Shown here one piece after another: positions 1 to 5,703 of a DNA stretch of 6,843 nt. How positions within the stretch are numbered: the stretch's first letter is position 1; the number at the start of each line of letters is the position of its first letter. The stretch is taken from NCBI GenBank assembly GCA_023257755.1, contig JALRBM010000006.1, forward strand, positions 1-6,843. Reading direction: 5' to 3'. Both the position numbers and the translations under genes were made by a program. The DNA is from Candidatus Saccharimonadia bacterium. Its GTDB lineage: Bacteria; Patescibacteriota; Saccharimonadia; Saccharimonadales; Saccharimonadaceae. A model generated the notes under the pieces. That model was not told the origin of the DNA and did not search any database. It saw only the letters and a program-made list of their open reading frames with translations.

Positions 1-60
1 CCTTCCTCATATGAAGGGAGTGTCATGCCAATCTCCTCCGAAGATGACAGAAGGGCATGA
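1..60 (+). other. Possible 3' end of an upstream gene, or structured leader
   Basis: Frame 1 is open from the window edge and would end at a TGA at 58-60, giving a 19-residue hydrophilic tail that ends in EDDRRA. Only 57 coding bases are visible, so this could be chance. The same stretch carries inverted repeats: TCATGCC (23-29) with GGCATGA (54-60), TGTCAT (21-26) with ATGACA (44-49), and CCTTC (1-5) with GAAGG at 13-17 or 50-54. Some of these pairings exclude each other. It may be a gene end, a leader of the following ORF, or neither. Confidence 0.25.
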
Positions 61-93
61 ACGGTTAACTCGCAAGGGACCGCTGAACAACGT

Positions 94-99
94 GAGGTG
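94..99 (+). promoter_or_regulatory. Shine-Dalgarno GAGGTG for the small ORF at 109
   Basis: GAGGTG lies 9 nt upstream of the ATG at 109 and matches six consecutive bases of the canonical GGAGGTG anti-SD complement. It favours ATG 109 over the GTG at 97, which overlaps this motif and has no well-spaced ribosome binding site of its own. Confidence 0.5.
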
Positions 100-108
100 G
101 CCCAAAGG

Positions 109-414
109 ATGGCACCTGAGATCGTACAGAACCTAAAGAAGGCTACACAAGGATGGTTCCGAACATACGGCAGCGTCAGCGCAGTGTCCGCCTCCTACGC
201 CGGAAGTGGGACTGCGAGCGATCCGTACCCCTATGTGCCCGACGAGGCCTTGATCCCAGCCGTCAGGCCGGTACTTGCGGAGGTCTTCGCCTTGGATGAG
301 AGCAGATTCACCATCTCCGTCCACCGCATCCAGGGTGACTTCATCCCAAGAACCCACGACCACCACTACCTCAAGGTTGCTGTGCGCGTGGATTTTCGCC
401 CCCACCTTACCTAG
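109..414 (+). CDS. Small uncharacterised protein (101 aa)
   Basis: I do not recognise this protein. From ATG 109 it has 101 residues; an in-frame GTG at 97 would give 105. It begins with an amphipathic stretch (about residues 4-17, with KK and a WFRTYG motif). A Gly/Ser/Ala-rich segment follows, then a DPYPYVPDEALIP segment, and the C-terminal half alternates hydrophobic and charged residues (SRFTISVHRIQGDF) and ends with THDHHYLKVAVRVDF. No signal peptide or membrane helix is visible, so it is probably a small soluble protein. Codon third positions favour G and C (gcc, atc, gtc, ctc), which supports real coding and looks more GC-rich than the T4SS genes downstream. It ends 197 bp before the next gene and precedes that gene's promoter, so it is probably transcribed separately. 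The His cluster HDHH could bind metal, but that is speculation. Confidence 0.5.
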   Translation: MAPEIVQNLKKATQGWFRTYGSVSAVSASYAGSGTASDPYPYVPDEALIPAVRPVLAEVFALDESRFTISVHRIQGDFIPRTHDHHYLKVAVRVDFRPHLT

Positions 415-429
415 ACCCGCCGACCGTCG

Positions 430-476
430 AGCAAACATCTTCTTGGTGTCACTCCGGTATCGAGCGGGTGTTTGCT
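430..476 (+). terminator. Possible terminator hairpin after the small ORF
   Basis: AGCAAACATCT (430-440) pairs with GGGTGTTTGCT (466-476) as an 11-bp stem with two G-T wobbles, around a 25-nt loop. It starts 15 nt after the stop codon at 412-414. The stem is followed only by TTTAAATAATA, not a clean T-run, and the loop is long, so intrinsic termination would be weak. Its position between a gene end and the next promoter is what one would expect of a terminator. Confidence 0.35.
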
Positions 477-487
477 TTAAATAATAC

Positions 488-506
488 CTACATACACCAT
501 ATGTAG
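488..506. promoter_or_regulatory. Perfect 7-bp inverted repeat, possible operator
   Basis: CTACATA (488-494) and TATGTAG (500-506) form a perfect dyad around a 5-nt centre. The dyad lies just upstream of the proposed promoter at 531-559, centred about 70 bp before the predicted transcription start. That is a typical place for an activator or repressor dimer. It could equally be a short hairpin or chance in an AT-rich stretch. Confidence 0.3.
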
Positions 507-530
507 CGTCATTGACAAAAAACAAACCCC

Positions 531-559
531 TTGCGTTTTCCACACTTTTGATGTATAGT
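531..559 (+). promoter_or_regulatory. Sigma70-type promoter for the T4SS gene run
   Basis: A -35-like TTGCGT (531-536) and a -10 TATAGT (554-559) are separated by exactly 17 bp. TATAGT matches five of six consensus positions and TTGCGT three of six. Transcription would start near 566, leaving a leader of about 46 nt before the ATG at 612. A perfect TTGACA lies at 512-517 but has no -10 at the right distance. No other convincing promoter was seen before the four genes that follow. Confidence 0.5.
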
Positions 560-578
560 TAGAACATAGAAACCTGTT

Positions 579-588
579 AAGGCGCCTT
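579..588. repeat. 10-bp perfect palindrome in the 5' leader
   Basis: AAGGCGCCTT is fully self-complementary and lies between the predicted transcription start (about 566) and the ribosome binding site at 598-603. It has no loop, so it suits protein binding better than an RNA hairpin. It would sit at roughly +14 to +23, where an operator could block transcription. This is inferred only from position and symmetry. Confidence 0.3.
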
Positions 589-611
589 GTGGAGCGCGAA
601 GGAATTATCAA

Positions 612-1523
612 ATGAGTATAGATCGAGGTCATGACATTCCTACTGGCTACCAACCAGTAGATCAAGAGGTTCCAGTCGAGGCTGATCGTACTAATACATA
701 TCAGATCCCAGAGCAAAACGGCTTTCAGGGAGACCTGACGGAACATCTCGGGCGCGACCGGGCCCAGGAACTGGTCGATCGTACCGCCGCACGTATGGAA
801 GCTGGCGACGTGCCGGATGAAGATGAAGCGCGAGGATTCTGGACAAAAACTAAAGTTGCAGTCGCTGCCGGAGCTACTGCAGTAGTCGCTGCCGGAGCTA
901 TTTTTGGGGCTTCACTCGCCAGAAAAGATAGTAGCGAAGCCGCACCGACCGGCAACACCGAACCCTCGGTAAGCGCCCCTGCCAACCCTGGTCCCGCCGA
1001 AACAGCTGCTTCAACTCCGGAGCAGAAAGAGGTAACTCGTGAAACGGCTGAATTTAATTATAACGGCGAAACCATCACTGGCGTTGACAACCTTATAATA
1101 AAGTACGCCGTTATCAGGGATAATGTCGAAAACCCCCCTGCACTAACAATGGAACAGGGAACCGAACTTTCGCGTCAATTCTTTAATACCATGCAAGTTG
1201 CAGCCAACATGACGACAGATCCAGAAAGCAAGCCTTTTCAGGCAGAAGCAACTCAATATCTCCTTTTTAAACAAGGGGAAAATGGGGCCTTACAAGGGCT
1301 CATAAGTGAAATTCAGGATAGCGGTGCAAAAATTACGAGCGTTGACGTAATGGGACCAGCCGGTAAGCCTGAAAAAGGCGAGGTAATGGTAGTTGGCCAG
1401 GGAACTCTCACTGTTCAAGAGAGAGATGGAACGGAAAAGAAGTACTTTGTCGTGGTCCCTCTCGATAACGATAGTGGACTCATTCACACGACCGGCGCCA
1501 CCGTCATGGCTCATAACTCCTAA
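612..1523 (+). CDS. Single-pass membrane protein, VirB8-like by position and topology
   Basis: This 303-residue protein has a hydrophilic acidic N-terminal region (about 1-78), one membrane helix (about 81-103, rich in Ala, Val and Gly), a Ser/Ala/Pro/Thr-rich linker (about 105-140) and a C-terminal domain (about 147-303). No signal peptide is visible, so the expected topology is N-terminus in the cytoplasm and C-terminal domain outside. That is the plan of VirB8/TcpC-type T4SS scaffold proteins. The C-terminal alternation of helix-like segments and then strand-like segments (VMVVGQGTLTVQ, KKYFVVVPL) would suit an NTF2-like fold, but I see no diagnostic motif. The start is supported by GAAGGA at 598-603, 8 nt upstream. 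It is the first gene after the promoter at 531-559, and the VirB6-like gene starts 52 nt after its stop. The T4SS link is inference from context; it could be a lineage-specific membrane protein. The coding status is firm. Confidence 0.8.
   Translation: MSIDRGHDIPTGYQPVDQEVPVEADRTNTYQIPEQNGFQGDLTEHLGRDRAQELVDRTAARMEAGDVPDEDEARGFWTKTKVAVAAGATAVVAAGAIFGASLARKDSSEAAPTGNTEPSVSAPANPGPAETAASTPEQKEVTRETAEFNYNGETITGVDNLIIKYAVIRDNVENPPALTMEQGTELSRQFFNTMQVAANMTTDPESKPFQAEATQYLLFKQGENGALQGLISEIQDSGAKITSVDVMGPAGKPEKGEVMVVGQGTLTVQERDGTEKKYFVVVPLDNDSGLIHTTGATVMAHNS
861..900 (+). repeat. 16-bp direct repeat with 24-bp period in the membrane-helix coding region
   Basis: GTCGCTGCCGGAGCTA occurs at 861-876 and again at 885-900. 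The offset of 24 bp is eight codons, so the reading frame is kept and the motif VAAGA is repeated at residues 84-88 and 92-96 of the membrane helix. The identical codons suggest a recent in-frame duplication that lengthened or rebuilt the helix. Confidence 0.7.
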
Positions 1524-1541
1524 CAAATTACTACTCTTGCC

Positions 1542-1578
1542 CATAACTGCTATCGGTTTTATACTGATAGCAGTTATG
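1542..1578 (+). promoter_or_regulatory. Strong stem-loop containing the start codon of the VirB6-like gene
   Basis: CATAACTGCTATCGG (1542-1556) pairs with CTGATAGCAGTTATG (1564-1578) around the 7-nt loop TTTTATA. The stem has 15 pairs with a single G-T wobble, of which the outer 13 are perfect Watson-Crick. The last three bases of the 3' arm are the ATG (1576-1578) proposed as the start. No T-run follows on either strand, so it does not look like an intrinsic terminator. In RNA it would hide the start codon, suggesting translational control or RNA processing between the first two genes. Confidence 0.65.
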
Positions 1579-4500
1579 CTTAAATGGCGGCGTATATTTT
1601 CTTTACGTAATCGCGCGCTACTGATGGTGGGGTTGCCTTTACTGTCGCTGCTTGCAGCTTTTACCCCTATGTTTACCGGCTCCGTCTCGGCTATTACGCC
1701 CGAGGATATCCTTAATCGCGCCCGGGCCTGGTCTGTCCTCAATGCCGTCATCGACCAGCGCCAAAGCATGCGGCAGAACATTTCCAACGAAGACGTCGAC
1801 GCCTGCAAGATATTTAATGGCGACGGTTCATATGTCTACGTTGGCGCCCACGTCACAGGCGACCCTGATGGTGGCGACCAAGAGTGGGATGAAGTCAGTG
1901 AAAACTCCGCTTTTCTCAATGGCGGGCTGGCATCGGTTGGGATTGATCGCGGGTGCCGTGGTCTGCTTGAGGCGATCGGATATACCTCTAACGGAAATGG
2001 CCTCCAGCGGCCCGGCGACTTTGGCGACCGCCTTTCGCAGCGAATTCGTGATGCGCTCGATCCAAATGCATTCTTGGGACGCAATATAGGTGACGGCGAT
2101 CCGGGACCGGCCATCTCGTATGCCATGCTCTATTACAACCTGACGCGTGTTTGCGGATGGCAGTTCAGAAACTCATATACTAATAATTCCGATCCGACGT
2201 TTAAAAGCCGTAACGATGAAGCTCGTGTAAATGGCTGGAGCGGCGACAACCGTGACCGCCATTATCATACATATACTTACGAAGAGGGCAAAGCGGGTGA
2301 GAATACCTACTTTAAGTCCGGCGGCCGCGAAGACGACGTCCGAGTCGGGTCAAAAAGTGGCTTTGCGCCATCTGGTAGTAACGATGCGACTTTAGACTGT
2401 GGCGATAATAACGCGGATACATTTGGCGCTAAATTAGGCGATAATCATCGGTTTGCCGATGATTACTATGCCATGATCAAGCCGGGCAGTGACTTTACGC
2501 CGGGTACTTGCGCTGATCGATATCCAATTGGTAGCATGGTTGGCGCCGAAGGCGCGCGCCAGCAGGCACGACTGGATGCATGTGATGAAGGGTTCAGAAA
2601 CAAGAACAATCCTGCATACTGTGCCAAATTCACCGACACAGAACAGCGCCAGGCTTGTGAGTACGGGCAGCGAACAGCAACCGGTGGCAAGGAAGCAACC
2701 ACGCCGCCTCCAGGAACGGGCAACAACGGAGGGACGGAAGAAAGCAAGCCAACTTGTATTGTCGATGGGGTAGGATGGATCATCTGCCCGGTTGTGACAT
2801 TCCTTGCAAAAATAACCGACCAGGCATATAAGATCGTGTCGGGCCTCCTCGAAATCCAACCCTTGAAAGTTAATGGTGATCCGGGATTATATACGGCATG
2901 GTCGATCATGCGTAACTTTGCCAACGTTGCATTTGTTATCGTGTTCCTTGTCATTATATTTTCACAGATCACCGGGGCAGGCATATCAAACTACGGCATT
3001 AAGAAGATGCTCCCAAGGCTTATAATCGCTGCTGTCCTCGTTAACGTTTCTTATTGGATATGTGCGATTGCAGTAGATCTATCCAACATCGCTGGCGCTT
3101 CGATATATAGCCTCCTAACAGGAGTTCAAGAGGATGTTGCACTTGCAGGCCCTAACTCTGGAATATTCGCATCCGGTCAAGGATGGGCAGGAGTAGCAGG
3201 ACTGGTGTTAGCAGGTGGGCTTGCTACAGCGACTCTACTATACGTTACCCTCGCTGCAATGCTTCCAATTCTTATTGCTATTCTTGCCACAATACTTTCT
3301 GTTTTTCTGGCACTCATTCTACGCCAAGCACTCGTCATTGTACTCATTGTATTATCTCCACTAGCATTTGTTGCATACTTGCTACCAAATACAGAGTCAC
3401 TATATAAGGGCTGGAAATCCCTCGGACAGATCCTTCTCTTGATGTATCCCATCGTTGGTCTTTTGTTTGGAGGATCCGCACTTGCCTCCACGGTGATCAT
3501 GACCTCGTCTGAAGAATGGTACATTCAAATGGCAGGAGCGGCCACTGCGATCATCCCTCTCGCCGCTGTACCGACACTAGTTACAAAATTTAATAGCGTA
3601 GCAGGAAGACTTGGTTTACCTGGCATGGGCTTTAGACTTAACGGGATGAAGAAGAAAGCCGAAGACTACCGAGACTACCGAAAGAATGTTGCAAAGGACC
3701 GTCGCTTTGAAAGAGCCGCGGGCGATAGAGGAATTGGCAAACTAGCCTCAGGTATCGGTCCGGATGGCTCAAGACGACGCAGGGTTGCACAGTGGCTTGC
3801 CGGGTCAGGTGTGACCGCGGGGCAAAACAGAGAGCTTAAGTACCAGAATGCTGAACGAGCGGCAAAAGAGGGTGCTCAGAGCTATGTTGCTAATAGAATA
3901 CGCGGTGAAGTCGACAGAGATCTTGCAGCTGGTGGGATGGGGGTTAGTGCGTATGCTCAAAAAATTGCCGGGCCCTCTGGCGACGTCAGCAAAGTAACAG
4001 CGAGTGCTATTGAGGCAAGTGTCAAAGAGTTTGTCGGTGCGGTAAACGCTGAAAAGGCGACTATGTCTCGTATGGATACTGGTGAATTGTTCAAAATCCT
4101 CACAAATACCGCCAACTCCGAGGAGCGGCGAGCGGCGGCAGCCGGGCAAATTACGAAAATTGGAAGCGATAAAGATATCCACCGGGCACTCAACTACGTA
4201 GGTGGATACGAAACGGATCCTAAAACGGGGGCTGTCACTGGTGCTCGCACAGATATGGCTGCTGACAAACACACAACCTCCCTGCAACAACAGCTCGCAT
4301 CAGACCTTGGAGGACGCAAGCCTACATCACTCAGCAATTCCGAAATGTCCAACCTTAATAAGGGTACGTACGGCGGTACTTTCGACGAAAAAGTCCTTGG
4401 GCGGCTTATTGGAGGTAAATACTCTGCGGAGAAGCTGGCTTCTACACCAACTGACGAGCTAGACAAGATTATGGAGGTCATTGGTAAAAACGCCGCTACG

Positions 4501-4668
4501 ATTAAGGCCAACGCTGCGGCCAATCCAGCTGACGCGAATGCGCAAGCAGCCAGGGCCAGCCTAGCGGCGCTCGAGAAGGATATTAACGCTTACCGGGCAA
4601 ACACACTCGTCAAACAACCATCTCATGACGTTGCCGACCGTATGGATTCGATTCACGGTTTGCTATAG
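1576..4668 (+). CDS. VirB6/TrbL-like T4SS membrane protein with large Cys-rich ectodomain
   Basis: From ATG 1576 the protein has 1030 residues. Residues 1-39 look like a signal peptide: basic n-region (KWRRIFSLRNR), hydrophobic core from about 14, possible cleavage after SVSA. Residues 40 to about 440 are hydrophilic, presumably extracytoplasmic, with ten cysteines near 77, 127, 193, 275, 312, 336, 349, 361, 394 and 404, consistent with disulfides; a TPPPGTGNNGG linker precedes the last two. About 448-671 is the membrane core, with roughly seven helices near 448-468, 482-500, 541-565, 567-590, 592-613, 618-640 and 652-671. This matches the polytopic VirB6/TrbL channel proteins of T4SS inner-membrane platforms. 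About 680-1030 is a charged, Ala-rich, probably helical cytoplasmic tail with an RRRR cluster. The frame is open further upstream inside the previous gene, and TTG 1537 would add a hydrophobic stretch, but ATG 1576 gives a textbook signal peptide. No good ribosome binding site precedes it, and it lies in a hairpin. PrgI starts 9 nt after the stop. Confidence 0.85.
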   Translation: MLKWRRIFSLRNRALLMVGLPLLSLLAAFTPMFTGSVSAITPEDILNRARAWSVLNAVIDQRQSMRQNISNEDVDACKIFNGDGSYVYVGAHVTGDPDGGDQEWDEVSENSAFLNGGLASVGIDRGCRGLLEAIGYTSNGNGLQRPGDFGDRLSQRIRDALDPNAFLGRNIGDGDPGPAISYAMLYYNLTRVCGWQFRNSYTNNSDPTFKSRNDEARVNGWSGDNRDRHYHTYTYEEGKAGENTYFKSGGREDDVRVGSKSGFAPSGSNDATLDCGDNNADTFGAKLGDNHRFADDYYAMIKPGSDFTPGTCADRYPIGSMVGAEGARQQARLDACDEGFRNKNNPAYCAKFTDTEQRQACEYGQRTATGGKEATTPPPGTGNNGGTEESKPTCIVDGVGWIICPVVTFLAKITDQAYKIVSGLLEIQPLKVNGDPGLYTAWSIMRNFANVAFVIVFLVIIFSQITGAGISNYGIKKMLPRLIIAAVLVNVSYWICAIAVDLSNIAGASIYSLLTGVQEDVALAGPNSGIFASGQGWAGVAGLVLAGGLATATLLYVTLAAMLPILIAILATILSVFLALILRQALVIVLIVLSPLAFVAYLLPNTESLYKGWKSLGQILLLMYPIVGLLFGGSALASTVIMTSSEEWYIQMAGAATAIIPLAAVPTLVTKFNSVAGRLGLPGMGFRLNGMKKKAEDYRDYRKNVAKDRRFERAAGDRGIGKLASGIGPDGSRRRRVAQWLAGSGVTAGQNRELKYQNAERAAKEGAQSYVANRIRGEVDRDLAAGGMGVSAYAQKIAGPSGDVSKVTASAIEASVKEFVGAVNAEKATMSRMDTGELFKILTNTANSEERRAAAAGQITKIGSDKDIHRALNYVGGYETDPKTGAVTGARTDMAADKHTTSLQQQLASDLGGRKPTSLSNSEMSNLNKGTYGGTFDEKVLGRLIGGKYSAEKLASTPTDELDKIMEVIGKNAATIKANAAANPADANAQAARASLAALEKDINAYRANTLVKQPSHDVADRMDSIHGLL
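2442..2465 (+). repeat. Intragenic perfect 10-bp hairpin
   Basis: TAATCATCGG (2442-2451) and CCGATGATTA (2456-2465) are perfect inverted repeats around the 4-nt loop TTTG. They lie within the coding region for the VirB6-like ectodomain, where the protein reads DNHRFADDYY. A perfect stem this long with so short a loop is uncommon by chance in a few kilobases. No function is evident. Confidence 0.6.
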
Positions 4669-4677
4669 TAGGCAGTA

Positions 4678-5670
4678 ATGGCAGTCTATAAAGTACCCCA
4701 AGATGTTGAGGCGGATGACAAGCTGATCGGACCGTTCAGTTTTCGTCAGTTCGTCTATATTATTATCGTCGTCATTTCGATTGCTGTTGCCTGGGGGTTG
4801 AGTCAATTATTTATTCCTTTGGCGATTATTCCGCTGCCGCTCATCCTGTTTTTTGGAGCGCTTGCGCTGCCGCTTCGAAAAGACCAGCCGATGGAAATCT
4901 ATTTGGCTGCCGTCGTTTCGTTTTATTTAAAACCTCGAAAGCGCCTTTGGCAGCCTGACGGTATCCAGTCATTAGTTGAGATTACCGCGCCGAAGGAAGT
5001 CGAGGTTCAGCGGGCAAAGAACCTGACGCAAACCGAGGCGGAACAACGTCTTTCATACCTGGCAAATATCGTTGATACGGGAGGGTGGGCTGTTCGCGGT
5101 GTCTCGACGCCCGAGGTTAACTCGGCCATGCGTTCTGATGCTTATTTCGAAGCACAGCAGACCGAGGACGTCCTGGACGAATCGGGAGGCGTCGCCCGCT
5201 CATTTGACACAATGATCGACCAGGCGGACGCCCGAAGACACCAGGAAATGATAAATAAAATGCGGCAGCCACCGGCGGCGCCTGCACCGATCGCACCACC
5301 ACCTGTACCCGATCCTTATGCCAATCTTGCTACCGCACCTCCGCCCGAGCCCGTCGCAGCCGATCCCCATGTAACCTATAACCCGTACCCAACGTCAATC
5401 CACCAGACGGTCATTCGGCCCTTGGGCGAGCAGACCGCCCCCGAGCCAGCGGCTAATCCAATAGTGCCGCCACCGGCAAGCATTCCGGCGCCGGCACAGC
5501 CCGCGCCCGAACCTCAAACTGCCCCTAGCGAAGAACGGGTCTCGCCTGATATAATAAACCTTGCAAATAACCCCGATTTGTCCATAGAGACAATCGCACA
5601 TGAGGCGAACCGCATCCACGAGAAGGAGCAAAAAGCTTCCGAGGAAGAGGTGGTCATCTCGTTGCGCTAG
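4678..5670 (+). CDS. PrgI family protein (VirB3-like T4SS component) with proline-rich tail
   Basis: This 330-residue protein has a PrgI-type N-terminal domain at about 1-95. It opens with MAVYKVPQDVEADDKLIGPFSFRQF and has two closely spaced membrane helices (about 25-43 and 47-65) separated by a Pro-containing turn. A basic patch ending in PRKRLWQPDG follows. PrgI proteins occur in Gram-positive and Patescibacteria conjugation systems and are seen as counterparts of VirB3, which works with the VirB4 ATPase at the inner membrane. Residues about 96-195 are hydrophilic and probably helical, about 197-284 are strongly Pro/Ala-rich, and the last 44 residues form a compact helical segment (PDIINLANNPDLSIETIAHE) ending in EEEVVISLR. 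The family domain alone is about 100 residues, so most of this protein is extension. The ATG follows the VirB6-like stop by 9 nt, with a weak TAGG at 4669-4672, suggesting translational coupling. The TraC-like gene begins 33 nt after the stop. Confidence 0.9.
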   Translation: MAVYKVPQDVEADDKLIGPFSFRQFVYIIIVVISIAVAWGLSQLFIPLAIIPLPLILFFGALALPLRKDQPMEIYLAAVVSFYLKPRKRLWQPDGIQSLVEITAPKEVEVQRAKNLTQTEAEQRLSYLANIVDTGGWAVRGVSTPEVNSAMRSDAYFEAQQTEDVLDESGGVARSFDTMIDQADARRHQEMINKMRQPPAAPAPIAPPPVPDPYANLATAPPPEPVAADPHVTYNPYPTSIHQTVIRPLGEQTAPEPAANPIVPPPASIPAPAQPAPEPQTAPSEERVSPDIINLANNPDLSIETIAHEANRIHEKEQKASEEEVVISLR

Positions 5671-5703
5671 GATAACGACAAGTCGGCAAGGAAGAGTGGG
5701 AAC

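Noticed and set aside
58..60. TGA read as an amino acid (recoded genetic code)
   Set aside because: Some CPR lineages read TGA as glycine, but the four complete T4SS-region genes contain no in-frame TGA and use normal GGN glycine codons, so nothing supports recoding here.
11..136. A 41-codon plus-strand ORF starting at ATG 11
   Set aside because: It has no ribosome binding site in view, its composition is odd (rich in Lys, Arg, Pro and Trp), and it overlaps the start of the better-supported ORF at 109.
512..517. Perfect TTGACA as the -35 of the main promoter
   Set aside because: At 16-18 bp downstream there is only GC-interrupted T-rich sequence without a -10 match, so the TTGCGT/TATAGT pair is preferred.
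133..543. Minus-strand ORF of 136 codons opposite the small ORF
   Set aside because: It overlaps the small plus-strand ORF and the promoter region, has low-complexity runs such as VVVVV, and has no recognisable domain. It looks like an antisense shadow.
1393..1575. Upstream extension of the VirB6-like gene into the previous gene
   Set aside because: The extension overlaps 131 bases of a confident gene in another frame, reads as unlike-protein sequence, and would destroy the clear signal peptide that begins at ATG 1576. Only the last part (from TTG 1537) remains a possible alternative.
1542..1578. The strong hairpin as an intrinsic terminator of the first T4SS gene
   Set aside because: Neither strand has a T-run after the stem, and the next T4SS gene begins within it.
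1290..1808. Minus-strand ORF of 172 codons across the junction of the first two T4SS genes
   Set aside because: It is antisense to two well-supported genes and shows no domain or suitable start context.
2434..2984. Two overlapping minus-strand ORFs opposite the VirB6-like ectodomain
   Set aside because: Both are mirror-frame openness of a real gene with no protein features of their own.
3805..4523. Minus-strand ORFs opposite the VirB6-like cytoplasmic tail
   Set aside because: They overlap each other and a strongly coding plus-strand frame; the Ser-rich translations are typical of antisense reading.
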